Below, piece after piece: positions 1-7,983 of a stretch of DNA of 46,541 nucleotides; the first letter of the stretch is position 1; every line of letters begins with the position of its first letter. The stretch covers positions 1-46,541 of the forward strand of contig CAYVKY010000002.1 in the NCBI GenBank assembly GCA_964452115.1, in the 5' to 3' direction. The position numbers were made by a program, and so were the translations under genes. Origin of the DNA: CAYVKY01 sp964452115 (GTDB taxonomy: Bacteria > Bacteroidota > Ignavibacteria > Tepidaquicellales > Tepidaquicellaceae). The notes beneath the pieces are model-generated. The model searched no databases and was not told the origin of the DNA. It saw only the letters and a list, made by a program, of their open reading frames with translations.

Positions 1-48
1 ATTTTATAACGATTTTATAAATAAACTTAACTTAATAATCAAACATTT

Positions 49-53
49 GGAGG
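49..53 (+). promoter_or_regulatory. Shine-Dalgarno site of ssb
   Basis: GGAGG lies six bases before the ATG of ssb. It is one of only two strong Shine-Dalgarno matches I see in the window (the other precedes the NlpC/P60 lipoprotein gene), so it supports the chosen start. Confidence 0.6.
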
Positions 54-59
54 TACAAG

Positions 60-512
60 ATGGCTGAATTCAAGATGCCCGAATTAAACTCTGTAATAGT
101 AGCAGGAAATTTAACGAAAGACCCGGTTTTCAGACAAACAACAAACGGAACTCCTGTAGTAAATTTCTCGATAGCAAGTAACAGAAGATTCAGAGACAAA
201 AATGACGAATGGAAAGAAGATGTATGTTACGTTGGCGTTGTTGCCTGGAACAGGTTAGCTGAAAGCTGCCGCGATAAACTTAGAAAAGGAAATGCAGTGC
301 TGGTTGACGGTGAACTTCAGAGCAGGACATTTAAGACCGATGACAGTACAAATAGAACAATTGTTGAAATCAAAGCAAGACGTATTCAATTCCTGAACAG
401 AAGAGGTGCAGGAATCGAAAGCGACAAGGATGAACCTTCAACATTTACAGATGATAATTTTGATTCACTTTTATCACCTGAAGATTCAAATTTAATTCAC
501 GACGATAAATAA
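60..512 (+). CDS. ssb: Single-stranded DNA-binding protein
   Basis: This binds single-stranded DNA during replication, repair and recombination. The 150-residue protein has the OB-fold of bacterial SSB over about residues 8-112, including LNSVIVAGNLTKDPVFR, the N-terminal TPVVNFSIA strand and the VDGELQSRTF strand. The ATG is supported by a good Shine-Dalgarno sequence. The C-terminus is acidic (PEDSNLIHDDK), but the usual DDDIPF-like tip that recruits partner proteins is absent. It sits directly before rplI, the position of rpsR/ssb in ribosomal rpsF operons, but no rpsR lies between them. Family assignment is secure; whether this is the main cellular SSB or a second copy is not known. Confidence 0.93.
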   Translation: MAEFKMPELNSVIVAGNLTKDPVFRQTTNGTPVVNFSIASNRRFRDKNDEWKEDVCYVGVVAWNRLAESCRDKLRKGNAVLVDGELQSRTFKTDDSTNRTIVEIKARRIQFLNRRGAGIESDKDEPSTFTDDNFDSLLSPEDSNLIHDDK

Positions 513-587
513 AGATTTTTTAAAATATAAAAAAAGCGGAACGGAATATTTTTTTATCCCGCAAGTTATACTATAATAAAGATAAAT

Positions 588-1091
588 ATGAAAGTCATTT
601 TAAAACAAGATTATGATACTCTGGGTAATGCCGGTGATATCAAAGACGTTAAAGACGGATATGCAAGAAATTTCCTCATCCCAAAAGGGATAGTCATGGC
701 AGCAACGCCATCAAACATAAGGTCATTTGAAGAAATGCGCCGCCAGCAGGGAAGGAAAATTGACAGGGAAACTCAGGCAGCAAAGCAGCTCGCATTCAAT
801 CTGGAGAAAGACACGCTCGTGATTTATGCCAAAGCAGGTGAAGAAGATAAACTGTTCGGCTCAATTACAAGCCAGATGATTTACGATGCTCTTGTAGAAA
901 AGGGTTTTGAGAATATTGACAAGAAAAAAATATCAATTCCCGAGCATATTAAAACATTAGGTGCTCATACGGTAAATATTAAATTGTACACTGATGTTAC
1001 TGCAAATCTGAAGCTTGAAGTGAAAGATGAGAAAGACCTTAATGCAGAAGATACGCCGCAGGTGGATACAGAGGCAGCAGAAGAAAATTAA
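588..1091 (+). CDS. rplI: Ribosomal protein bL9
   Basis: Structural protein of the 50S subunit that binds 23S rRNA. The 167-residue product starts with the signature MKVILKQDYDTLGNAGDIKDV and continues with the conserved DGYARNFLIPKGIV segment of the N-terminal domain. A helical linker follows, then a C-terminal domain from about residue 75 (FGSITSQMI motif). A further acidic, low-complexity tail of about 20 residues (EDTPQVDTEAAEEN) extends past the usual L9 end of about 150 residues. It lies 75 bases after ssb and is followed by a rho-independent terminator, so it is probably the last gene of a ribosomal operon that begins upstream of the window. Confidence 0.97.
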   Translation: MKVILKQDYDTLGNAGDIKDVKDGYARNFLIPKGIVMAATPSNIRSFEEMRRQQGRKIDRETQAAKQLAFNLEKDTLVIYAKAGEEDKLFGSITSQMIYDALVEKGFENIDKKKISIPEHIKTLGAHTVNIKLYTDVTANLKLEVKDEKDLNAEDTPQVDTEAAEEN

Positions 1092-1143
1092 TTTTACCTG
1101 AAATAATTTTCAAAAAATTGTACAACAAAGTTTAAATAAAAAC

Positions 1144-1177
1144 AAAAAAAACCGTTTCGGCAAGAATCGGTTTTTTT
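1144..1177 (+). terminator. Rho-independent terminator after rplI
   Basis: A-tract followed by arms ACCGTTTC and GAATCGGT (one mismatch) around a five-base loop, then seven T residues. It closes the ssb-rplI transcript before the korA start. Confidence 0.8.
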
Positions 1178-1206
1178 ATTTTAAAATAAAAAAAATATAA
1201 GTGATA

Positions 1207-3093
1207 ATGGAAGACAAAACACAAGTTGACCCTGAAAGCACGTTTTCAAGACACAGTACAAAAACGGCGGTCAAGGCAGTTGATGATGTAACGATTCGTT
1301 TCGCAGGTGATTCCGGAGACGGGATGCAATTGACAGGTACTCAGTTTTCCGAAACAGTAGCAGCTACGGGCTTGGATGTAGGAACACTGCCGGACTATCC
1401 GGCTGAGATCCGCGCCCCTGCCGGCACGCTTTACGGTGTGAGCGGATTCCAAATCCATTTTTCTTCACACGAAGTGCATACGGCAGGCGATCAGGTCGAC
1501 ATACTGGTTGCTATGAACCCCGCAGCATTAAAAGTAAATTTAAAAGATTTAAAGAAAAACGGGATTATAATTGCAAATTCCGATTCTTTTGACAAAAAAA
1601 ATCTTGATCTGGCTGAATATAAAACTAACCCGCTGGAAGATGATTCACTGGAAGGATATCTGGTGTATGATATTCCTATTACAAAGCAGACACTCGAAAC
1701 TCTGAAGGATATGAAACTCCCGATGAAGTCCGCTGTTAAGTGCAAAAACTTTTTCGCGCTTGGCGTTGTGCTCTGGCTTTATAATAAATCTATTGACTAT
1801 ACAATGAACTGGATTTCGGAAAAATTTGCAAAGAAGCCGGATATACTCGAAGCAAACAAAAAAGTACTTAAGGCAGGATATTATTACGGCGACGTGACAG
1901 AGATGTTTACAACAAGATTCGAAACCAAGGGAGCAAAACTTCCGGCAGGCACTTACAGAACAATAAACGGTAATGAAGCAATCGCACTCGGACTCGTGGC
2001 AGGCACATCAAGGGCAGGACTGAATCTTTTCCTTGGCAGCTATCCTATCACTCCTGCAAGTGAAGTGTTGCAGCTTTTATCAAAATATAAAAAATACGGA
2101 GTAAAAACTTTTCAGGCTGAAGATGAAATCGCCGGCGTCTGCACGGCAATCGGCGCTTCATACGCAGGAAATCTCGGAGCCACTTCTACAAGCGGTCCGG
2201 GCATGGCATTGAAAACAGAAGCAATCGGACTTGCAATTATGGCGGAACTTCCGCTCGTAATTGTTAATGTGCAGAGAGGCGGTCCTTCAACAGGACTTCC
2301 AACAAAAACCGAACAGGCAGATTTATTTCAGGCTATTTTCGGCAGAAACGGTGAATCGCCGCTTCCGGTGCTCGCATCATCAAGTCCATCGGACTGTTTC
2401 GATGTTGCAGTAGAAGCCGTGAGACTCGCAGTCAAATATATGACTCCCGTGATTCTGCTTTCAGACGGCTTTATTGCAAACGGCTCAGAGCCATGGAAAG
2501 TGAAAAAAGTTTCCGAACTCCCGAGCTTCAAAGCAATATTCAGAACCGAACCGGAAGGATTTTTCCCGTATCTCAGAGATGAATTTCTTGCGCGTCCGTG
2601 GGTGAAACCCGGTACAAAAGGACTGGAAAACCGCATCGGCGGTCTTGAAAAACAGGATATAGTAGGAAACATAAGTTATGCACCTGATAACCATCACAAA
2701 ATGGTATCGCTGCGTGCAAAGAAAATTAAAAACATTGCAAACGATATTCCCGAACTTGAAGTCTTTGGAGATAAGAATTCCAAACTTCTCGTATTAACCT
2801 GGGGAAGCACTATTGGTTCGGTTGCAGAGGCTTATGATGATTTGAAGAAGGCAGGTAAAGAATTTGCTTATGCCGGACTCAGATATCTGAATCCTTTCCC
2901 GAAAAATTTAGGAAAAGTACTTGAGAAATATGAAAAGATTTTGATACCCGAAGTTAATTTAGGGCAGTTAGCATTTTTAATCAGAGCAAATTATTTGGTC
3001 GAGCCCATTCAGTTGAACAAAGTTAAAGGCAAGACTTATCATGCAACAGAGATCGTGGATAAGATTGAAGAAATTTTAAAAACCTTAAAATAA
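1207..3093 (+). CDS. korA: 2-oxoacid:ferredoxin oxidoreductase, fused gamma-alpha subunit (KorA-like)
   Basis: Alpha subunit of a 2-oxoglutarate (or related 2-oxoacid):ferredoxin oxidoreductase, which makes acyl-CoA, CO2 and reduced ferredoxin. The N-terminal 200 residues form the gamma-type domain (IRFAGDSGDGMQLTG near residue 33). The rest is the pyrimidine-binding alpha domain, with SYPITPASEVLQLL near residue 280, GPGMALKTEAIGLAIMAELP and NVQRGGPSTGLPTKTEQADL, all hallmarks of KorA. A GTG six bases upstream (1201) is an alternative start; neither has a Shine-Dalgarno sequence, and ATG was chosen. Five bases separate it from korB, so they form one operon bounded by terminators. In a reductive or anaerobic metabolism it links the TCA branch to ferredoxin. 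Exact substrate (2-oxoglutarate versus pyruvate or another 2-oxoacid) cannot be fixed by eye. Confidence 0.9.
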   Translation: MEDKTQVDPESTFSRHSTKTAVKAVDDVTIRFAGDSGDGMQLTGTQFSETVAATGLDVGTLPDYPAEIRAPAGTLYGVSGFQIHFSSHEVHTAGDQVDILVAMNPAALKVNLKDLKKNGIIIANSDSFDKKNLDLAEYKTNPLEDDSLEGYLVYDIPITKQTLETLKDMKLPMKSAVKCKNFFALGVVLWLYNKSIDYTMNWISEKFAKKPDILEANKKVLKAGYYYGDVTEMFTTRFETKGAKLPAGTYRTINGNEAIALGLVAGTSRAGLNLFLGSYPITPASEVLQLLSKYKKYGVKTFQAEDEIAGVCTAIGASYAGNLGATSTSGPGMALKTEAIGLAIMAELPLVIVNVQRGGPSTGLPTKTEQADLFQAIFGRNGESPLPVLASSSPSDCFDVAVEAVRLAVKYMTPVILLSDGFIANGSEPWKVKKVSELPSFKAIFRTEPEGFFPYLRDEFLARPWVKPGTKGLENRIGGLEKQDIVGNISYAPDNHHKMVSLRAKKIKNIANDIPELEVFGDKNSKLLVLTWGSTIGSVAEAYDDLKKAGKEFAYAGLRYLNPFPKNLGKVLEKYEKILIPEVNLGQLAFLIRANYLVEPIQLNKVKGKTYHATEIVDKIEEILKTLK

Positions 3094-3098
3094 CTAAA

Positions 3099-4145
3099 AT
3101 GGAAAAATCAGACATCAAAAATAATGAAGCACAACCAAAGCCGGCATTAACCGCAAAGGATTTTGCATCGGATAACGATGTAAGATGGTGCCCCGGCTGC
3201 GGAGACTTTTCAATACTCGCACAGGTGCAGAGAACATTTCCGCAGATAATCGGCGTTGACAAAGAAAAAATCGCCATTATATCGGGAATCGGATGTTCGA
3301 GCAGATTTCCGTATTATATGAATACTTACGGATTTCATACAATTCACGGAAGAGCTGCAGCCATAGCTTCAGGAGTAAAATCTGCAAACCCTGATCTTTC
3401 CGTATGGATTATGTCAGGTGACGGAGATTTACTCAGCATCGGCGGCAATCATTTTATTCATTTGCTCAGAAGGAATCTTGACGTGAACATTATTATGTTC
3501 AACAACAGAATTTACGGACTGACGAAAGGTCAGGTGTCACCGACATCCAAACACGGAATGGTGACAAAGTCCACACCTTACGGCAACATCGAATATCCCG
3601 TGAACCCTGTTTCACTCGCACTCGGAATGGAAGGCACATTTATCGCACGTTCGATGGACAGAGAACCGAAACATCTTCAGGAGATGCTGCAGGCTTGCTA
3701 CAGACACAAAGGAACTTCGTTCCTCGAAGTCTTCCAGAACTGCGTGATTTTCAACGACGGTGCATTCGAACCATATACAAACAAAGAAACACGCGATGAC
3801 AGAGTGATATTTATTGAACACAACAAGCCTCTTGTATTCGGCAAGAATAAAGACAAGGGCATCCGTCTGAACGGATTCAAACCTGAAGTTGTGAAAATCA
3901 ATGAAGGACCATACAGCATAAACGATGTGGTTTTATATGATGAAACATCAAGAGAAATGGCGTTTATGGTCAGCAGTTTCCACGGCAATCCGAATCTTCC
4001 GATGCCGGTTGGAATATTCCTCAATATTGAAAGAAACGTTTACGAAGAAGATATGGCTTCTCAGATTCAGACAGCGATGGGTACAACCGGAAAAGGCGAT
4101 ATAGATGAACTGCTCAGAGGCAATTCATATTGGGAAATAAAATAA
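3099..4145 (+). CDS. korB: 2-oxoacid:ferredoxin oxidoreductase, TPP-binding beta subunit (KorB-like)
   Basis: Catalytic partner of KorA that binds thiamine diphosphate and a [4Fe-4S] cluster. Visible signatures are WCPGCGDFSIL near residue 30, GIGCSSRFPYYM near 67, and the TPP/Mg motif GDGDLLSIGGNH followed by NNRIYGLTKGQ near 108-145. The fourth conserved cysteine region is FLEVFQNCVIFN near 205. The 348-residue length is typical of the two-subunit KorAB type. It lies just after korA and before a strong terminator, so it is transcribed separately from the purine-type operon that follows. Confidence 0.92.
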   Translation: MEKSDIKNNEAQPKPALTAKDFASDNDVRWCPGCGDFSILAQVQRTFPQIIGVDKEKIAIISGIGCSSRFPYYMNTYGFHTIHGRAAAIASGVKSANPDLSVWIMSGDGDLLSIGGNHFIHLLRRNLDVNIIMFNNRIYGLTKGQVSPTSKHGMVTKSTPYGNIEYPVNPVSLALGMEGTFIARSMDREPKHLQEMLQACYRHKGTSFLEVFQNCVIFNDGAFEPYTNKETRDDRVIFIEHNKPLVFGKNKDKGIRLNGFKPEVVKINEGPYSINDVVLYDETSREMAFMVSSFHGNPNLPMPVGIFLNIERNVYEEDMASQIQTAMGTTGKGDIDELLRGNSYWEIK

Positions 4146-4169
4146 CATATAACGACTTTAAATAGTATT

Positions 4170-4197
4170 AAAAAAGCCCCTTGAATGGGGCTTTTTT
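4170..4197 (+). terminator. Rho-independent terminator after korB
   Basis: A-tract, perfect stem AAGCCCC / GGGGCTT with a TTGAAT-type loop, then six T residues. It separates korAB from the xanthine dehydrogenase operon. Confidence 0.88.
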
Positions 4198-4259
4198 ATC
4201 AATATAAATGCATATACTGAAAACTAAAAATTATTTATATTTAAAATAAATATTTGTCA

Positions 4260-5672
4260 ATGGCAAGAGATATTGATTATATTCTTAACAGCGAAAATAT
4301 TACGTTAGACGCGCATTGCAGCGATATGCTTGTTGATATTTTAAGAAAAGATTTAGGTTTGAAAGGAACGAAAGAGGTATGCAAGGAAGGTGACTGCGGT
4401 GCGTGCTCGGTGCTTATAGGGGAATATTCATCATCAGATATTTTACGTTATAAAAATCTGAATTCGTGCATATATCATAAATCACTTTTAAATGCAAAGC
4501 ACATTGTAACTATAGAAGGGCTGCGGCTTGACAAGGGGCTCTCGTTCGTGCAGAAAATGTTTTATGATGAAGGCGCAACTCAATGCGGATACTGCACACC
4601 GGGTTTTATTATTTCTGCAACGTGTTATTTCCTTGAACTTACAAACAGGAAATTGAATTCTTTTGATTTTGAATACAGCAAACTCGTTGAATATGTTTCG
4701 GGAAATATCTGCCGCTGCACGGGTCACATTTCCATCAAAAGAAGTCTGCATAATATGCTCAGAAAATTCTATGATAAATATAAAAGTGAAAAGATTACGA
4801 TTGATACGCTTGTAAAAGAAGAAATAATCCCTTGTTATTTTTCTGACATTAAGATCAGATTGAAAGCTTTGCAGCAGACAAACCTCATTATGTCCGGCGG
4901 TACGGATTTATACGTTCAGAATATGCATCATACCGGCGGAATAGAATTAAAATCATATAAACGCACAGACACTTCGCTGATATATGATAGCGGCGGAGAA
5001 ATAGTAATAAGCGCATTTGCAACTGTAACGGATTTATGCAATTCAAATCTTATTTTGAAATACTTCCCCGAAATTCCAACATACAGGGAGCTTTTCGGCT
5101 CGGTGCAGATAAGAAATAAAGCAACCGCAGGCGGAAATATTATTAATGCATCTCCCATCGGCGACACCGTAAATATACTTATGGCGCTGGATGCTGCGCT
5201 GGTACTGACTTCAGAGCACGGAGAAAGAATTCTGCCGCTCAGAAAATTTTATACCGGCTACAAAACAAATGTGTCGCAGAAAGATGAAACTCTGACGGAA
5301 ATCAGAATTAAAATTCCAAAAGGCAGGTATATTTTCAGCTATGAGAAAGTTTCAAAGAGAATGCACCTCGACATTGCGAGTGTAAATTCGACTATGTATA
5401 TGGAATATGAAGGGAACAGAATCATAAAAGCATCTATATCTGCAGGAGGCGTGGCTCCGTGTCCGGTGTATCTGGAAAACACTTCGGAATATCTGAAAGG
5501 TAAAGAAATTTCGCAGGATACATTCAGCGAAATTGAAAATATAATCCAATCCGAAATTTCACCGATTAATGATGTAAGAGGCAGTGCAACCTATAAACGC
5601 CTGCTGCTCGGAAGACTCGTGAAAATGCATTTCATAAAATATTTTCCTGAATTAGCTGAGGTGATAATATGA
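4260..5672 (+). CDS. xdhA: Xanthine dehydrogenase small subunit ([2Fe-2S] plus FAD domains)
   Basis: Electron-transfer subunit of a molybdenum hydroxylase. The N-terminal plant-type ferredoxin domain carries Cys41, Cys46 and Cys49 (CKEGDCGAC). The helical second [2Fe-2S] domain carries Cys109/Cys112 (QCGYCTPGF) and Cys151/Cys153 (ICRCTG). From about residue 195 a CO-dehydrogenase-type FAD domain follows, with MSGGTDL and RNKATAGGNIINASPIGD. This two-domain layout is that of XdhA proteins that pair with a separate Mo subunit, which is exactly the next gene (ATGA overlap). A TTG two codons earlier (4254) is an alternative start; no Shine-Dalgarno sequence distinguishes them. It is the first gene of the long operon and the only one that supplies a FAD domain for a molybdenum hydroxylase. 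Function as NAD-reducing partner is inferred from the family. Confidence 0.92.
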   Translation: MARDIDYILNSENITLDAHCSDMLVDILRKDLGLKGTKEVCKEGDCGACSVLIGEYSSSDILRYKNLNSCIYHKSLLNAKHIVTIEGLRLDKGLSFVQKMFYDEGATQCGYCTPGFIISATCYFLELTNRKLNSFDFEYSKLVEYVSGNICRCTGHISIKRSLHNMLRKFYDKYKSEKITIDTLVKEEIIPCYFSDIKIRLKALQQTNLIMSGGTDLYVQNMHHTGGIELKSYKRTDTSLIYDSGGEIVISAFATVTDLCNSNLILKYFPEIPTYRELFGSVQIRNKATAGGNIINASPIGDTVNILMALDAALVLTSEHGERILPLRKFYTGYKTNVSQKDETLTEIRIKIPKGRYIFSYEKVSKRMHLDIASVNSTMYMEYEGNRIIKASISAGGVAPCPVYLENTSEYLKGKEISQDTFSEIENIIQSEISPINDVRGSATYKRLLLGRLVKMHFIKYFPELAEVII

Positions 5673-7969
5673 ACAATTTTGACTACATAAAGCATTTAAG
5701 GGGAGAATCATTATTCATTGATGATGCGGCGGTTCCTGAAGGCACGCTTCATGCATTTATATACGGCGCACCTTACGGTCACGGAAAAATTCTTTCGCTT
5801 GACCTTCGCGAAGCATTGGCTTCCGGCGGCGTGAAGTGCATTCTTACGCACAAAGATATTAAAGGAGAAAATCAAATTGGCGGGATAATTCAGGATGAAG
5901 AACTTCTGGCATCGGATGAATTTCATTTCTGGGGCGAACCTGTTGCGCTTGTAATTGCGGAGACTATTGATAAAGCGCGCGATGCATCAAAAAAAATAAA
6001 ATGTGAATTTGAAAAGAAAGAAGTCATAATAAATGAAATTGATGCATACAGAAAAAACAGTCTGATTATGCCGCCGAGAGTTTTTGCATCAGGCGACATT
6101 GAAGAAGGTTTCGGAAATTCCGATTACATATTTGAAGGCAGAGTCGAATCCGGCGGTCAGGAACATTTATACCTTGAAACGCAGAGGGCAGCAGCCGTTC
6201 CGATGGAATCGGGGAAAATTATTTTATATTCATCAACGCAGAATCCTACAGCAACTCAGCGCACGGCATCTAGAGTGCTTGGCATTCCTCAGAATCTTAT
6301 TGAAGTGGATGTGCTCCGGCTTGGCGGCGGTTTTGGCGGCAAGGAAGACCAGGCAACGCCTTATGCAGTTTTAGCGGCGCTCGGTGCACAGAAAACGGGA
6401 AAGCCCGTGCAGCTTGTGCTGGACAGGCAGGATGATATGCGTATGACAGGCAAGCGCCATCCATACACATCGGATTATAAAATCGGATTTACACGCGAAG
6501 GAAAAATTCTGGCGTATGAAGTTACTTTTTATCAGAATGCAGGTGCAGCAGCAGATTTGTCTCCTGCAATTCTGGACAGAACACTTTTTCACGCGGCAAA
6601 TTCATATAACATTCCGAATGTGAAGGCAACGGGAATTTCGTGCAAAACTAATCTTCCTCCGAATACAGCGTTCAGAGGTTTTGGCGGTCCGCAGGGAATG
6701 CTCGTGATTGAATCTGCAATTCAGAAAGCCGCACAGGAATTGAATTACCATACGCATTATCTTCAGGAAATAAATATGCTGCGGAAAGGCGACGTAACTC
6801 ACTACGGGCAGAAAATCGAAGATGACAACCTTTATGAATGCTGGAAGCAGCTTAATAATAAAATTCTGATTGACAAACGTTCGAGGGCGATTGAAAGAGA
6901 AAATTCCGCAGACAGACTTCATAAAAAAGGTTTTGCGTTTATGCCGATTTGTTTCGGCATTTCGTTCACGAATACATTTATGAATCAGGCAAGCGCGCTG
7001 GTGCACGTTTACAGCGACGGCAGCGTGAATATAAGTACGGCCGCAATTGAAATGGGGCAGGGCGTGAATGAGAAAATGCGGCTTACGGCAGCACGGGTTT
7101 TTTCAATCAATCCGGACAGGGTTAGAGTGGAAACTACAAACACTACGCGCACTGCAAATACTTCACCGACTGCTGCGAGTTCGGGGGCTGATATGAACGG
7201 CAAAGCAGTGGAAATTGCCTGCAAAGAAATTTTATCCCGGATGAAGAATTTTATTTCTGAAGGCGGCGATAAAAAAGTGGAATTTAATAATGAAGAGGTT
7301 TTTGTTGACGGGAAAAAATCCGTTTATACTTGGGATACGCTTGTACAGTCGGCATTGCGAAGCAGAGTGAACCTGTCGGCACACAGTCAGTATTCAACAC
7401 CGCTCATTCATTTTGACACAGTTACTAACAAAGGAATGCCTTTCGCATATTATTCCGTCGGTGCCGCTTATGTCGAATCCGCAGTTGATGTAGTGCGCGG
7501 GATTTACGAAATTGATAAAGTTGAAATCGTACACGATTTCGGAAACAGTCTTGACAGGAAAATTGACAGAGGCCAGGCAGAAGGTGCATTTATGCAGGGA
7601 CTTGGCTGGCTTACGATTGAAGAGTTAATGTTCAGTTCCGAAGGAAAGATGCTTACATCAACACTTTCGGCGTATAAGGTGCCTGATATATACTACACAC
7701 CGAAAGAAATGAATATTGAATTTTATGACTGTCCGCAAAGCCGCGGGTATGAACTTGAATCAGAAATATCGTACAAAAGCCTGCTCGGCGTGCTCGGATC
7801 GAAAGCAATCGGCGAGCCGCCGTTTATGTATGCAATCGGAGCATTCTTTTCGATAATAAAAGCGATAAAGCATTATAACACAGAGCTGACAGGTGATGTA
7901 TCAGCACCATTAACACCGGAGAAAACTTTACTGCTCTTACTTAAAAAAGAAAAAATAAAAATTAATTAA
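5669..7969 (+). CDS. xdhB: Xanthine dehydrogenase molybdenum-binding subunit
   Basis: Mo-cofactor subunit expected to hydroxylate hypoxanthine to xanthine and xanthine to urate, or run in reverse. The residues that define xanthine specificity in bovine xanthine dehydrogenase are all present: Gln164 (GGQEH, bovine Q767), Glu226 (GGGFGGKE, E802), Arg304 (LDRTLFH, R880), Arg336/Phe338 (FRGFGG, R912/F914), Phe433/Thr434 (FGISFT, F1009/T1010) and the catalytic base Glu716 (IGEPPF, E1261). The 766-residue length is normal for XdhB. It overlaps xdhA by four bases and precedes the DPD-like reductase by 14. There is no in-frame TGA, so it is not a selenoprotein. The full active-site match makes xanthine the best substrate call in this operon. 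Confidence 0.94.
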   Translation: MNNFDYIKHLRGESLFIDDAAVPEGTLHAFIYGAPYGHGKILSLDLREALASGGVKCILTHKDIKGENQIGGIIQDEELLASDEFHFWGEPVALVIAETIDKARDASKKIKCEFEKKEVIINEIDAYRKNSLIMPPRVFASGDIEEGFGNSDYIFEGRVESGGQEHLYLETQRAAAVPMESGKIILYSSTQNPTATQRTASRVLGIPQNLIEVDVLRLGGGFGGKEDQATPYAVLAALGAQKTGKPVQLVLDRQDDMRMTGKRHPYTSDYKIGFTREGKILAYEVTFYQNAGAAADLSPAILDRTLFHAANSYNIPNVKATGISCKTNLPPNTAFRGFGGPQGMLVIESAIQKAAQELNYHTHYLQEINMLRKGDVTHYGQKIEDDNLYECWKQLNNKILIDKRSRAIERENSADRLHKKGFAFMPICFGISFTNTFMNQASALVHVYSDGSVNISTAAIEMGQGVNEKMRLTAARVFSINPDRVRVETTNTTRTANTSPTAASSGADMNGKAVEIACKEILSRMKNFISEGGDKKVEFNNEEVFVDGKKSVYTWDTLVQSALRSRVNLSAHSQYSTPLIHFDTVTNKGMPFAYYSVGAAYVESAVDVVRGIYEIDKVEIVHDFGNSLDRKIDRGQAEGAFMQGLGWLTIEELMFSSEGKMLTSTLSAYKVPDIYYTPKEMNIEFYDCPQSRGYELESEISYKSLLGVLGSKAIGEPPFMYAIGAFFSIIKAIKHYNTELTGDVSAPLTPEKTLLLLLKKEKIKIN

Positions 7970-7983
7970 TCATAGTTGTAAAA

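Noticed and set aside
536..562. Terminator between ssb and rplI
   Set aside because: Only a four-base GCGG/CCGC stem with a large loop and no trailing T-run.
1207..4145. korAB as part of the purine operon
   Set aside because: A strong terminator lies between korB and the xanthine dehydrogenase genes, so shared transcription is unlikely, even though a 2-oxoacid oxidoreductase could use a keto-acid product.
4198..4259. Sigma-54 promoter before the purine operon
   Set aside because: The short AT-rich leader has no GG-N10-GC spacing, so control by the RpoN encoded in this window is not supported by sequence.
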